A stretch of 64,000 nucleotides of DNA from an uncultured Clostridium sp. (GCF_947039605.1 NZ_CAMQZG010000005.1:1-64000); one strand, 5' to 3'; counted from the first letter of the stretch, positions 1-8,751 are shown. Notes: generated by a model from the sequence alone, not told the origin. Made by a program: numbers and translations.

Positions 1-53
1 GCACCTGCCTTGCACGCAGGGGGTCATGAGTTCGAATCTCATTATCTCCACCA
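1..53 (+). tRNA. tRNA-Ala(TGC), 5' end cut by window start
   Basis: The visible part contains the anticodon loop CTTGCAC between paired CCTGC and GCAGG arms, which gives anticodon TGC (alanine). A T arm with GAGTTCGAATCTC follows, then an acceptor strand ending in an encoded CCA at 51-53. The 5' acceptor and D arm lie outside the window. In clostridia this tRNA often sits next to rRNA genes, which may lie just upstream (inference). Confidence 0.9.
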
Positions 54-59
54 AAATTC

Positions 60-92
60 AAGTCTATGACGTAGTCATAGGCTTTTTTTTAT
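60..92 (+). terminator. Intrinsic terminator of the tRNA-Ala unit
   Basis: The arms GTCTATGAC and GTCATAGGC pair around a short loop and are followed by a run of eight T. It directly follows the tRNA and precedes the ribosome binding site of the next gene. Confidence 0.8.
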
Positions 93-117
93 ATTTTTAT
101 AATAAAGAGGGTATAAG

Positions 118-633
118 ATGTTATATAGAATAAAACAATTTTTTTGGGCAATAAGTGCTAATTTAAAAGAAATAGATACTGAATATATAAATAATATTTT
201 AAATAAAGAGGAACAAAATTTATTTTATTCTTTAATAAAGTCAGAACAATTTCATTGTTTGCGAGTTTCGCTAGATTTAGTTGAATTATATAAGGGGAAT
301 TCAACTATTGATGTAGAAAAATTAGCTAAATTAGGGTTGTTGCATGATGTTGGTAAGCAAGGATTAAAGTTTGGACCTATAGATAAATCTATATTTGTTA
401 TTGTAAAAAAGATTAGTAAGGGAAATCTTAAGAAATATAGTAAGTTTAAACGTATGAATTTATATTATAATCATCCTATAAAGGGAGTAGAAATATTAAG
501 GGAAAGTAAGTTTAATTCTTATTCAGATGAATTTTTAGAAGCAGTTGAAAAACATCATATGAGTGTAGATCAGATATCTAGAAGTAAAAATAAATATTTA
601 GTATATTTAAATATTTGTGATGATAGGAATTAA
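118..633 (+). CDS. Small stand-alone HD-domain phosphohydrolase
   Basis: This 171-residue protein has the layout of an HD metal-dependent phosphohydrolase. His46 comes first, then the signature LLHDVGKQ with His76-Asp77, then a conserved NHPIKGVEIL stretch near residue 122, then a His-His pair near residue 144. The family hydrolyses phosphoester bonds in nucleotides or second messengers and binds metal through these His and Asp residues. No GYP insertion, nucleotide-sensing domain or membrane segment is visible, so the substrate cannot be named. A GAGGG ribosome binding site precedes the ATG. It lies between the tRNA terminator and a UPF0182 gene, with 121 bases of AT-rich spacer before the latter. 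It is probably a monocistronic housekeeping gene; the HD assignment is firm and the function is open. Confidence 0.75.
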   Translation: MLYRIKQFFWAISANLKEIDTEYINNILNKEEQNLFYSLIKSEQFHCLRVSLDLVELYKGNSTIDVEKLAKLGLLHDVGKQGLKFGPIDKSIFVIVKKISKGNLKKYSKFKRMNLYYNHPIKGVEILRESKFNSYSDEFLEAVEKHHMSVDQISRSKNKYLVYLNICDDRN

Positions 634-754
634 TTTATATATAAGTAAGTATTCAGATGAATAGATGAATAGTTGAATCATAAAATAGAGTATAAAGGTT
701 TAATAATTTATTAAATTGAATAGTTATTTTAAAAATTAAATAAGGGGGATTTCC

Positions 755-3490
755 GTGATTAAAAAATTAGTGTTTAGTAAGTGGTTAAAGATAGTACTGG
801 GAGTATTTTTAGCTATAATTGCTATAGGGGTTATGTCAGTAGGATTCTTTATTGATGTTCAGTGGTTTAAAGAGGTTGGATATTTTGATGTTTTTATGAC
901 AAAATTTATAGCTTCGGCATTTTTAGTTGTACCAATATTTTTAGTTTCTTTTATAGCTTTGTTTATTTACTTTAAAAGTATGAAAACTACTATTTTAGCT
1001 ATAGTAGGAGTTAATAAGTTGAAAGTTTATCGAGTTATTACTAGTGTTGGGAATTTATTATTTTCACTAGGATTAGGTATTGTAGTTGCATTTACAAACT
1101 GGAGAGAAATTCTTGAGTTTATTAATGCGCAAAGTTTTGGGATGAAGGATCCAATTTTTAGTTTAGATATATCATTTTATATGTTTAAGTTACCAATAAT
1201 AGATTCAATGTATCAATCATTATTTACTGTTCTTATTGTTATGGTAGCAATAACATTTTTAGTTTATATGGCTACTAGTTTACAGGCTGATACAGGAAAT
1301 ACTAATAGAGTGATACATTTAAATTCTAGAGGTGAAGGAATACTTAAATTTGCAGGAAAACAACTTGCGGTTATAGCTGCTATGGCTATGTTGCTTTTTT
1401 CTATTGGATATATTATTAAGGGATTTGATTTAGTTTATAGTCCTAGGGGAATTGCTTATGGAGCAAGCTATACAGATGTGAAGGTAACTTTATTATTTTA
1501 TAGAGTAATAAGTGTTGCATCAATTATTGGTGCTATTATGATAGCTATTGGTATTGCTAAAAAGAAAGTTAAGCTTATTATAGGAGCTGGAATTTCGATT
1601 TTTGGACTTGTAGTTTTACAACCTATAGTTGCTGCTTTTGTTCAACAAGTTATTGTTAAATCAAATGAACTTGAGTTTGAAAAACCTTATATTGAATATA
1701 ATATTGATGCAACTAAGTTTGCTTATGGTATTGATAATATTGAGGTTAAAGAATTTAATCCTACTAATGATTTGAATTCTGAAAAGTTAGAAGCTAATTC
1801 AGATATTATTGATAATTTAAAGGTGAATTCAGCAGAACCTGTACTTAATTTTTATAAGCAAGTTCAGCTTATAAAAAACTATTATACATTTAATGATGTT
1901 GATACTGATAGATATGAAATTGATGGTGAGTATAGTCAGGTATTTATTGCTCCTAGAGAGATTGATACTTCGGGGATGGATATTTGGCAGAATAAACATT
2001 TAAGGTATACGCATGGATATGGACTTGCTATGAGTGAGGTTAATCAAGTGACTAAAGAGGGACAACCTTCTTTTGTTATGAGAGATATACCTACAACTAA
2101 TACAACAGATCTTAAAGTTGATAATCCAAGAATTTATTTTGGGGAAAGCACTAACGATTATTCTATTGTTAATACTGATATTATTGAGTTTGATTATCCA
2201 GATGGAGAAACAGAAAATGAGTTTAAATATGATGGTGATGCAGGAATTCCTATGAACCAATTAAATAAGCTTGCTTTTGCAATTGCTTATAGTCAGCCAA
2301 AGATGATTTTTTCTGGTGCTATAAATGATGATAGTAGAATTTTAATTAATAGAAATATTTTAGATAGAGCGAAGAAAATTGCTCCATTTTTAACTTATGA
2401 TAGTGATCCATATCCAGTTGTTTATGAAGATAGAATAGTTTGGGTTATAGATGCTTATACAACTTCTAATAAGTATCCATTCTCTGAACCTTATAAAGAT
2501 ATAAATTATATTAGAAATTCTGTTAAAATAACTGTTGATGCTTATAGTGGTGATATAAATTTCTATGTTACTGATGAGGGTGACCCTATTATAAAAACTT
2601 ATTCAAAAATATTTGAGGGACTGTTTAAGCCAATGTCTGAAATGCCAAAAGAAATTCAGTCACATTTTAGATATCCACAAGATATGTTTAATTTACAGAC
2701 TGAGGTTTTAGCTAAGTATCACGTTAATGATGCTATGAAACTTTTTACACAAGAAGATTTGTGGGATGTTTCTGGTAGAAAAATTGGTGAGGAAGTTTCA
2801 GCTGGAGATGGGCAGGAAAATACAAGTAAGGAAGTTGAACTTTTATATCTTATGAGTAGACTTCATGGTGAGGAAAATCTAGAGATGATGCTTTTTGAGT
2901 ATTTTAATATGAAAGGAAAGCAAAATATGGTTTCATTACTTGGAGCAAGAATGGATGGAGATAGCTATGGTGACCTTATTATGTATAAGTTCCCACAACA
3001 AAGAGCTGTTTATAGTCCAGATTTATTTAAGAATAGAATGATGCAAGATCCGGATATTTCTAAGGAAATAAGTTTATGGGCTGGAAAAGGTTCTGAGGTT
3101 GTTTATGGAGATGTTGTAATTCTTCCTATTGAAGATTCTCTTTTATATATGAATACTATTTATTTGAAGGCTGAGGCTGCGAATGGGATTCCTGAGATGA
3201 AGAGAGTTGTTTTATCTAATGGTGATAAAATTGTTATAGAAGAAAATGTAGAAAAAGCGTTAGAAAAATTATTTGATTATAGTGGTAAGGACGAAGAAAA
3301 GAATCCAGAGGGTGAGAAACCAGAGGAAGGAGATAAAATAGATCCTGAATCAGGTGGAGAGAGCTTTGGTGAGGCTGCAAACTTATTTAATGAGGCTATT
3401 GAGGCACAAAAAAGTGGGGATTGGGCAAAATATGGTGAGCTTATAAATAAGCTTGGTGATATGCTTAATAATTTATCTGGAAATGAGTAG
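755..3490 (+). CDS. UPF0182 family large membrane protein
   Basis: At 911 residues this has the length and plan of the UPF0182 family. About seven hydrophobic segments fill roughly the first 300 residues. A large extracytoplasmic region follows with the family-typical stretch around KHLRYTHGYGLAMSEVN, and the tail is acidic (EEKNPEGEKPEEGDK and beyond). The family is widespread in Gram-positives and cyanobacteria, and its biochemical role is unknown. The start is a GTG at 755, with a GGGGGAT ribosome binding site 6-8 bases upstream. The gene stands alone: AT-rich spacer lies in front and a strong terminator lies behind at 3522. Family membership is confident; no function is claimed. Confidence 0.9.
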   Translation: MIKKLVFSKWLKIVLGVFLAIIAIGVMSVGFFIDVQWFKEVGYFDVFMTKFIASAFLVVPIFLVSFIALFIYFKSMKTTILAIVGVNKLKVYRVITSVGNLLFSLGLGIVVAFTNWREILEFINAQSFGMKDPIFSLDISFYMFKLPIIDSMYQSLFTVLIVMVAITFLVYMATSLQADTGNTNRVIHLNSRGEGILKFAGKQLAVIAAMAMLLFSIGYIIKGFDLVYSPRGIAYGASYTDVKVTLLFYRVISVASIIGAIMIAIGIAKKKVKLIIGAGISIFGLVVLQPIVAAFVQQVIVKSNELEFEKPYIEYNIDATKFAYGIDNIEVKEFNPTNDLNSEKLEANSDIIDNLKVNSAEPVLNFYKQVQLIKNYYTFNDVDTDRYEIDGEYSQVFIAPREIDTSGMDIWQNKHLRYTHGYGLAMSEVNQVTKEGQPSFVMRDIPTTNTTDLKVDNPRIYFGESTNDYSIVNTDIIEFDYPDGETENEFKYDGDAGIPMNQLNKLAFAIAYSQPKMIFSGAINDDSRILINRNILDRAKKIAPFLTYDSDPYPVVYEDRIVWVIDAYTTSNKYPFSEPYKDINYIRNSVKITVDAYSGDINFYVTDEGDPIIKTYSKIFEGLFKPMSEMPKEIQSHFRYPQDMFNLQTEVLAKYHVNDAMKLFTQEDLWDVSGRKIGEEVSAGDGQENTSKEVELLYLMSRLHGEENLEMMLFEYFNMKGKQNMVSLLGARMDGDSYGDLIMYKFPQQRAVYSPDLFKNRMMQDPDISKEISLWAGKGSEVVYGDVVILPIEDSLLYMNTIYLKAEAANGIPEMKRVVLSNGDKIVIEENVEKALEKLFDYSGKDEEKNPEGEKPEEGDKIDPESGGESFGEAANLFNEAIEAQKSGDWAKYGELINKLGDMLNNLSGNE

Positions 3491-3521
3491 TTTGTAGTTT
3501 TATAATTTAATATAAGTATAG

Positions 3522-3556
3522 GGTAGGTATTCAGTTTGGATACCTACTTTTCTTTT
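3522..3556 (+). terminator. Terminator of the UPF0182 gene
   Basis: GTAGGTAT at 3523-3530 pairs with ATACCTAC at 3540-3547, and a T-rich tract follows. The hairpin ends directly at a run of eleven G. Confidence 0.85.
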
Positions 3557-3567
3557 GGGGGGGGGGG
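3557..3567 (+). repeat. Homopolymer tract of 11 G
   Basis: An uninterrupted run of eleven G sits in otherwise very AT-rich intergenic DNA, between the terminator above and the promoter of the oxidoreductase gene. Such tracts change length by slippage during replication. Here it lies about 43 bases upstream of the -10 element, so length changes could shift upstream promoter contacts. Assembly error in homopolymers is the plain alternative. Confidence 0.9.
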
Positions 3568-3606
3568 ATAATTTACTTATTTGATTATAAAAAAAATTTA
3601 CTTATG

Positions 3607-3615
3607 TGATATAAT
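3607..3615 (+). promoter_or_regulatory. Extended -10 promoter of the oxidoreductase gene
   Basis: TGATATAAT is a perfect extended -10 element. No good -35 stands 16-18 bases upstream, which fits extended -10 promoters. The start codon of the gene is about 50 bases downstream. Confidence 0.6.
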
Positions 3616-3662
3616 CAAGAGAGAAATTTAATTACATTTTGAGTAATTAGGAGTGAGAAAAA

Positions 3663-5057
3663 ATGGATTATGATGTTTTAATTTTAGGTGGAGGAATAAC
3701 AGGTTGTGCTATTGCTTATGAGTTATCAAAGTACAATCTTAATATAGCTTTGATAGAAAAAGATTTTGATGTAGCAGATGATATTTCATTTGTTAATGCT
3801 GATATAGTTTATGATGGTTCTGAGTGTAAGAATGATCTTATGAGCACTTTAGAGAGCATGGGAAATAAACTTATTAAGGAAGTTAGTAAGAAGTTTAATC
3901 TTCCGATAACTAATAGACCTACTCTTAGAATTGCAGATGATGAAGATGGGGAAAAAATCTTAAATAAGATATATAATAGAGCAAAGAAAAGAAATTTTGA
4001 AGGGGTTAAACTTTTAGATGCAGATGCGGTAGCAGAAATTGAACCTAATTTTCATGGTGAAGTTAAGAGGGCTTTGTATAGTGAAAATACAGCTGTTATA
4101 AATCCTTATGAGCTTGCTATAGCCTATGGAGAAGTTGCTTTTGAGAATGGTGTTAGGTTTAGACTTGAAGAAAAGGTTAATGAGATTCAAAGACTTGTAA
4201 GTGGTTTTAGAGTTACGACTAATAAGAATAAATTTACTTGTAAGTTTGTTGTTAATACAATTCCTGGTGATTTATATGTTAATGAAGAGAGTGGAGAAGT
4301 ATCAGAGAGTGAGAAGCTTAAAACATATTATCTTTTACTTGATAATTGTAGTGAGGCACCTTATTCTAATTTAATTGTAAAAATTGATGATGAGAATAAT
4401 TATATGACTCATATACCTAGCCCAAGTGGTGAGAGAATTATAGGAATTAATTCTGAGAAGACTTTAGGTTTTTATAAGTCCCTTAGAAAAGCTAAGGCAA
4501 TTTTGCCGAGTATAAATAATAGTAATGTTAATAATGTTTTTTATGATGAGCATCATAAAGATATTATTATTATTGATGATAATGAGATTAATAAAGGTTA
4601 TATAAAAATAACTGGGAAGCATTATGCTGAGGTTACTATTGCACCTGCAATTGCAAGTCTTGTTAGTGAGAGTGTTGTTGAGAATTTAGGGTGTTCTAAG
4701 AGTAATAACTTTATTGATAAGAGAAGAGAGTTTTATAGATTTAGAAGTTTAGATAATAAGCAAAGAAATGAGCTTGTTTCAGTTGATAAGAAATATGGTA
4801 AGGTAATTTGTATGTGTAATCTTATAACTGAAGGTGAGGTTATAGACTGTATTAGAAGACCTCTTGGTGCTAGAACACTTGAGGGTGTTAAAAGAAGAAC
4901 AGGGGCTACTTTTGGCAGATGTCATGGGGCTAATTGTATTAGTAAGATTATTGATATATTAGCTAGAGAACTTGATAAGAAACCAACTGAAATAGTTGAG
5001 GATTCTAAAAACTCTAATTTACTAGCATCTAGAATTAAAGAGTTTGATGAAATTTAA
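3663..5057 (+). CDS. FAD-dependent oxidoreductase, GlpA-like, with BFD-type [2Fe-2S] domain
   Basis: This 464-residue protein opens with a Rossmann dinucleotide motif, LILGGGITGCAIAYELS, followed by an acidic ALIEKD segment that would bind the FAD ribose. The body resembles the DAO/glycerol-3-phosphate dehydrogenase fold. The C-terminus is a BFD-like iron-sulfur domain: Cys383-x-Cys385 (ICMCN), then Cys420 and Cys425 (GRCHGANC), with the typical GARTLEGVKRRTGA between them. Family members oxidise small hydroxy-acids or glycerol-3-phosphate in the cytoplasm; the substrate here is not known. A short gene follows after 11 bases and is probably co-transcribed. In many clostridia a second flavoprotein and a DUF1667 protein follow this gene; neither is present here. 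Confidence 0.85.
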   Translation: MDYDVLILGGGITGCAIAYELSKYNLNIALIEKDFDVADDISFVNADIVYDGSECKNDLMSTLESMGNKLIKEVSKKFNLPITNRPTLRIADDEDGEKILNKIYNRAKKRNFEGVKLLDADAVAEIEPNFHGEVKRALYSENTAVINPYELAIAYGEVAFENGVRFRLEEKVNEIQRLVSGFRVTTNKNKFTCKFVVNTIPGDLYVNEESGEVSESEKLKTYYLLLDNCSEAPYSNLIVKIDDENNYMTHIPSPSGERIIGINSEKTLGFYKSLRKAKAILPSINNSNVNNVFYDEHHKDIIIIDDNEINKGYIKITGKHYAEVTIAPAIASLVSESVVENLGCSKSNNFIDKRREFYRFRSLDNKQRNELVSVDKKYGKVICMCNLITEGEVIDCIRRPLGARTLEGVKRRTGATFGRCHGANCISKIIDILARELDKKPTEIVEDSKNSNLLASRIKEFDEI

Positions 5058-5068
5058 AGGAGATTAAG

Positions 5069-5299
5069 ATGGCTAAGGATATTTTTACAAGTGTTATAAG
5101 ACTTAGAGGTTCACAAAAACATAATGTTGTTTCTGTAAAAAGCAGCAAGCCAGTTGATATAGCAATTTGGATTGAATTTTCTAAGGTTTTAGGAAGACTT
5201 TATATGAGTGTTCCAACTGTTATTGGAGATGTTGTTTGTAAAAACATTTTAAATACAGGGGTAGATATAATTTGTACTAGGAGCATACCTAAAGATTAG
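5069..5299 (+). CDS. Small conserved protein between the oxidoreductase and serS
   Basis: This is a 76-residue soluble protein with a GGAGA ribosome binding site and an ATG, placed 11 bases after the oxidoreductase stop. Its core (HNVVSVKSSKPVD, then VPTVIGDVVCKNILNTGVDIICT) predicts as mixed alpha/beta. The size and the small-residue loop near the start recall HPr phosphocarriers, but I do not see the HPr active-site histidine in its normal context, so I do not call it HPr. The tight spacing suggests translation with the flavoprotein. The serS promoter begins 12 bases after the stop codon. Function is unknown. Confidence 0.65.
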   Translation: MAKDIFTSVIRLRGSQKHNVVSVKSSKPVDIAIWIEFSKVLGRLYMSVPTVIGDVVCKNILNTGVDIICTRSIPKD

Positions 5300-5310
5300 T
5301 AAAGAAATTA

Positions 5311-5339
5311 TTGACATTAAAGTGATAGATTAATATAAT
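5311..5339 (+). promoter_or_regulatory. Consensus sigma-A promoter of the serS T-box
   Basis: TTGACA at 5311-5316 and TATAAT at 5334-5339 are separated by exactly 17 bases. This is a perfect vegetative promoter placed just upstream of the T-box leader. Confidence 0.9.
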
Positions 5340-5370
5340 TAACACAAAAGCAATATTACAATAAACCTAT

Positions 5371-5597
5371 GAATGGGCTAGTAATAAGTTATTTTAACTT
5401 CAGAGAGTTAGTGGTTGGTGAGAACTAATTTAAAATACTTATGAATCCACCTGTGAGGGACTGTGAATTTAAGCAGTACGGTACTAATCGTTAAAGTGAT
5501 AAAGTGGATAAGTTGTTATGCATTACAATTTATCAATTAGGGTGGCAACGCGGAGTCTTTCGTCCCTTTATAAGGGGATAGAAGACTCCTTTTTTAC
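5371..5597 (+). promoter_or_regulatory. T-box leader (serine) controlling serS
   Basis: The leader carries the hallmark T-box sequence AGGGTGGCAACGCG at 5539-5552, the antiterminator element that pairs with the acceptor end of uncharged tRNA. A terminator follows: GGAGTCTT at 5552-5559 pairs with AAGACTCC at 5582-5589 and a T run follows. In stem I the likely specifier is TCC at 5446-5448, preceded by GAA and followed by A as usual for T-boxes. UCC is read by tRNA-Ser(GGA), and that tRNA is encoded at 60657 in this window. Uncharged tRNA-Ser would favour read-through into serS. The 5' boundary is approximate. Confidence 0.93.
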
Positions 5598-5671
5598 GCC
5601 CAAAAATAGTTTTTTTATAATATTGTTAGTAGATTTATCTTAAAAATATGTAAATTTGGAAGGAGATTATT

Positions 5672-6949
5672 ATGTTAGATTTAAAAAAAATCAGACAGAA
5701 TCCAGAAGAAATTAAAGCAGCTCTTACTAATAGAGGAGAAAGTTTTGATTTAGCAACTATTGATGAAGTAATTAAACTTGATGAAGAGAGAAGAGAAATT
5801 TTAGTTAAGGTTGAGGCTTTAAAAAATGAGAGAAACAAAGTATCAGCTGAGATACCTAAGAGAAAAAAAGCTGGAGAAGATGTTGTTCCTGTAATGGCAG
5901 AAATGAAAGAAATTGGAGAGACAATAAAAGCATTTGATGTTAAGCTTTCAGATATAAATGAAAAAATTCAATATATTATGTTAAGAATTCCTAATATACC
6001 AAATCCAGCAGTTCCAGAAGGTGAAACTGATGAGGATAATGTTGAGATTAAAACTTGGGGAGAGCCTACTAAGTTTAGTTTTGAGCCTAAAGCTCACTGG
6101 GATTTAGGAACAGGTTTAAATATATTAGATTTTGAAAGAGGTAGTAAAATAGCTGGTTCAAGATTTACAATATATAAAGGTAATGGAGCTAGACTTGAGA
6201 GATCATTAATTAGTTATTTTGTTGATACTCACACATTTGATAATGGATATACAGAAATACTTCCTCCTTACATGGTTAATAGAGAAAGTATGACTGCTAC
6301 AGGTCAATTACCTAAGTTTGAGGATGATGCTTTTATAGTTGATAATGGATATTTCTTAATTCCAACTGCTGAGGTTCCTGTAACTAATATGTATAGAAAT
6401 GAAACTTTAGCTGGTGCAGACCTTCCTATAAAACATGTTGCTTATAGCGCTTGTTTTAGAGCAGAAGCAGGTTCAGCTGGTAGAGATACTAGAGGACTTG
6501 TTAGACAACACCAATTTAATAAAGTTGAGTTACTTAAGTTTTGTAAGCCAGAGCAAAGTTATGAGGAGTTAGATAAGCTTGTTGCTGATGCTGAGTCAGT
6601 ATTACAAGGTCTTGGACTTCCATATAGAATAGTTAGAATATGCAAAGGTGATTTAGGATTTACTGCTGCACTTAAATATGACATAGAAGTTTGGATGCCA
6701 AGTTACAACAAATATGTTGAGATTTCAAGCTGCTCAAACTTTGAGTCATTCCAAGCTATGAGAGGTAATATTAAGTATAGAGAAACTCCAGGGGATAAAC
6801 CTCAATTCATACACACATTAAATGGTTCAGGAGTTGCTATTGGAAGAGCACTTGCTGCACTTTTAGAAAACTACCAACAAGAAGATGGTTCAGTAGAACT
6901 TCCAGAAGTTCTAAAATCATATATGAGATGTGAAAGATTAGAAAAATAA
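5672..6949 (+). CDS. serS: Seryl-tRNA synthetase
   Basis: This 425-residue class II synthetase attaches serine to tRNA-Ser in the cytoplasm. Residues 1-110 form the long antiparallel coiled-coil arm ([14 protein letters not shown] and the Glu/Lys-rich stretch after it) that grips the long variable arm of tRNA-Ser. The catalytic part shows motif 2 around [20 protein letters not shown] and motif 3 around [16 protein letters not shown]. Length and motifs match the bacterial family. An AAGGAGATT ribosome binding site lies just upstream of the ATG. Expression is controlled by the T-box leader, and a terminator follows. Four tRNA-Ser genes lie in the same window, three of them within 2 kb downstream. 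Confidence 0.98.
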   Translation: MLDLKKIRQNPEEIKAALTNRGESFDLATIDEVIKLDEERREILVKVEALKNERNKVSAEIPKRKKAGEDVVPVMAEMKEIGETIKAFDVKLSDINEKIQYIMLRIPNIPNPAVPEGETDEDNVEIKTWGEPTKFSFEPKAHWDLGTGLNILDFERGSKIAGSRFTIYKGNGARLERSLISYFVDTHTFDNGYTEILPPYMVNRESMTATGQLPKFEDDAFIVDNGYFLIPTAEVPVTNMYRNETLAGADLPIKHVAYSACFRAEAGSAGRDTRGLVRQHQFNKVELLKFCKPEQSYEELDKLVADAESVLQGLGLPYRIVRICKGDLGFTAALKYDIEVWMPSYNKYVEISSCSNFESFQAMRGNIKYRETPGDKPQFIHTLNGSGVAIGRALAALLENYQQEDGSVELPEVLKSYMRCERLEK

Positions 6950-6956
6950 TTTTTTT

Positions 6957-6989
6957 AGAGCGAGTGCACATAGCACTCGCTCTTTTTTT
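6957..6989 (+). terminator. serS terminator
   Basis: AGAGCGAGTG pairs with CACTCGCTCT and is followed by a run of seven T. It also faces the end of the converging gene at 7002. Confidence 0.9.
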
Positions 6990-7001
6990 ATAATATTAAA
7001 T

Positions 7002-7667
7002 TTATCTATTTATTGTTTCACTTAATATTTCTGCATCAGCATATTGAGCTAAAAGTCTTTTAGCAAGCTTGCTAAATTCTAAGAGTTCATCTTCACCAGA
7101 AAAAGAAACAAGGTTCATAACAATATGATGTGTATCTTCTGTTATCATTGCTCTTATTGAGTCTGATGTAGTAGTTCCAAAGTTTCCAATTGAATCTGCA
7201 AAAGTAGGCATATGCTCAATTTTTATTTCGCCTCTACCAATTCCTTCATAAACCTCTCCTTCTTTACCAATAGTTAAAATTATATCACCTTCTGTTTTTG
7301 ATAAGTCATAAATTCCAACAGGGCAAGATGTAGTTAATGAAATTAAATTGTTTATATCAACAACATTATTAACTTTATATAAACCATTTCCTTTCACTAT
7401 TCTTTTTAAAAGTGACTCTGAAGAAAGTCTATATCTACTGGGGTCTTTTCCAAGTTTCTTATAAGCCGTTCTTGAAGAATCAATATTTTTAATTTTTAGA
7501 ATATCTGAAGGAGTAATATTTTCTGTAATTTCTTTAATTTTAGAATTAATTTCATTCCAAAGTGCATCATTACCTTCTTTAACTTTAACCGTAGCTTCAA
7601 TACTTAGAAGTATTGGATTTGTTTTTTCTCTTAATTCATCTGAAATTTTTATTTTCAAAATAATCAC
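7002..7667 (-). CDS. B3/B4 (tRNA-synthetase editing-like) domain protein
   Basis: This 221-residue protein matches the stand-alone B3/B4 domain family, named after the domain of phenylalanyl-tRNA synthetase beta that holds the editing site. Typical features are the central segment TAYKKLGKDPSRYRLSSESLLKRI, then NNVVDINNLISLTTSCPVG, then a late segment with HHIVMNLVSF. Stand-alone members are thought to act on mischarged tRNA or as RNA-binding proteins, but most are untested. An AAGAGGTGATTATT ribosome binding site precedes the ATG. It converges on serS and diverges from the tRNA-Ser genes. The family call is firm and the role is inferred only from the fold. Confidence 0.85.
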   Translation of the reverse strand: MIILKIKISDELREKTNPILLSIEATVKVKEGNDALWNEINSKIKEITENITPSDILKIKNIDSSRTAYKKLGKDPSRYRLSSESLLKRIVKGNGLYKVNNVVDINNLISLTTSCPVGIYDLSKTEGDIILTIGKEGEVYEGIGRGEIKIEHMPTFADSIGNFGTTTSDSIRAMITEDTHHIVMNLVSFSGEDELLEFSKLAKRLLAQYADAEILSETINR

Positions 7668-7786
7668 CTCTTAAGTTTTATTATAAAGCGTTTTATTAAT
7701 TTAATGATTACTAAGTTCTGACAGAAATTAATTATATATAAGTAGAGTAAAGGATATGATAAATAAAAAAAGAATAATAAAAAATA

Positions 7787-7815
7787 TTGACAAAGTTATA
7801 TAAGGCTAGTATAAT
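7787..7815 (+). promoter_or_regulatory. Promoter of the first tRNA-Ser(TGA)
   Basis: TTGACA at 7787-7792 and TATAAT at 7810-7815 have a 17-base spacer. The tRNA begins 15 bases downstream. Confidence 0.88.
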
Positions 7816-7829
7816 AACTTATGTAGCCT

Positions 7830-7920
7830 GGAGAGATGGTCGAGCTGGCTTAAGGCACCGGTCTTGAAAACCGGCGTACGTTTACGCGTACCGTGGGTTC
7901 AAATCCCACTCTCTCTACCA
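7830..7920 (+). tRNA. tRNA-Ser(TGA), copy 1
   Basis: This is a 91-base serine tRNA with a long variable arm, anticodon loop CTTGAAA (anticodon TGA) and encoded CCA. The acceptor arms GGAGAGA and TCTCTCT pair. It is identical over its full length to the copy at 8445. Confidence 0.97.
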
Positions 7921-7921
7921 T

Positions 7922-7953
7922 AAGAACTTAGTTTTCACTAAGTTCTTTTTTTA
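7922..7953 (+). terminator. Terminator of tRNA-Ser copy 1
   Basis: AAGAACTTAG pairs with CTAAGTTCTT and is followed by a run of T. Confidence 0.85.
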
Positions 7954-8072
7954 TACCCAAAAATAATGAGATTGAAAATATAGAGATATAATTTCTTTTA
8001 TATAGAAGTTTATATTATAATAAAGGTATAGATTAAAATATTTAACTAAAGATGAAATGGGGTAGAATATTA

Positions 8073-8327
8073 GTGGAAAAGAAAAATAGACCAAAATCAG
8101 TAACAATGGCTTATTTATTTGGGGGACTTAGCGTTGCAGGTGCATTACTTACTTTTATATCAGGTTTTTTCTTTGGTATATTAGGTATTATAGCTTCGCT
8201 TGTAGCTATGAAAAAACATGGAGAAAGCGTTAAAGTGATGTTTTCATCTTTGATAGGTTTGAGTTTGAGTGTAATTGTATTGATTTTATTTTTAGTATTA
8301 GGACCAATAGAGCAATTAATTAAATAG
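8073..8327 (+). CDS. Small two-helix membrane protein
   Basis: This 84-residue protein has two long hydrophobic helices (roughly residues 15-45 and 55-78) split by a basic loop, MKKHGESVK. A basic, proline-bearing N-terminus (MEKKNRPKSVT) suggests it stays inside. The layout recalls DUF4190-like small membrane proteins, without a clear signature. An ATG at 8052 is in frame, but it has no ribosome binding site. The GTG at 8073 has GGGG about ten bases upstream and is preferred. The gene sits between two identical tRNA-Ser genes, so it could be lost by recombination between them. Function is unknown. Confidence 0.6.
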   Translation: MEKKNRPKSVTMAYLFGGLSVAGALLTFISGFFFGILGIIASLVAMKKHGESVKVMFSSLIGLSLSVIVLILFLVLGPIEQLIK

Positions 8328-8401
8328 ATTTAAAAATGCTAATTAGTTTATTAGTGTTTTATTCTAAAAGAAAAATATTGAAAAAAACTTTTTAGAAAGT
8401 A

Positions 8402-8430
8402 TTGACTTTGTATAATGAAGTTGCTATAAT
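8402..8430 (+). promoter_or_regulatory. Promoter of the second tRNA-Ser pair
   Basis: TTGACT at 8402-8407 and TATAAT at 8425-8430 are 17 bases apart, and the tRNA starts 15 bases further on. The geometry is the same as at the first copy. Confidence 0.87.
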
Positions 8431-8444
8431 AATAAATGTAGCTT

Positions 8445-8535
8445 GGAGAGATGGTCGAGCTGGCTTAAGGCACCGGTCTTGAAAACCGGCGTACGTTTAC
8501 GCGTACCGTGGGTTCAAATCCCACTCTCTCTACCA
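8445..8535 (+). tRNA. tRNA-Ser(TGA), copy 2
   Basis: This 91-base gene is identical to the copy at 7830, with anticodon TGA and encoded CCA. It is co-transcribed with the tRNA-Ser(GCT) 29 bases downstream, since no terminator lies between them. Confidence 0.97.
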
Positions 8536-8564
8536 TTTATATATTTTATATAAACAAACAGCGT

Positions 8565-8655
8565 GGAGAATTACTCAAGTGGCTGAAGAGGCGCCCCTGC
8601 TAAGGGTGTAGGTCGGGCAACTGGCGCCAGGGTTCAAATCCCTGATTTTCCGCCA
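8565..8655 (+). tRNA. tRNA-Ser(GCT)
   Basis: Acceptor arms GGAGAAT and ATTTTCC pair, with a G discriminator and encoded CCA at 8653-8655. The anticodon loop CTGCTAA gives GCT, which reads AGC and AGU. A long variable arm is present, as in all serine tRNAs. Confidence 0.96.
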
Positions 8656-8690
8656 AAAAAACCTAGTTTTTAAACTAGGTTTTTTTTTAT
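8656..8690 (+). terminator. Terminator of the tRNA-Ser pair
   Basis: AAACCTAGTTT pairs with AAACTAGGTTT and is followed by nine T. Confidence 0.9.
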
Positions 8691-8751
8691 ATAAATCTTG
8701 ATTATTTTGAGATAAACAGATAGAATAAGTTGATTCGTAAATTTCATATAA

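Noticed and set aside
5069-5299. HPr phosphocarrier call for the small gene before serS
   Set aside because: Size and general pattern are suggestive, but the active-site histidine context is not seen, so the gene is left unnamed.
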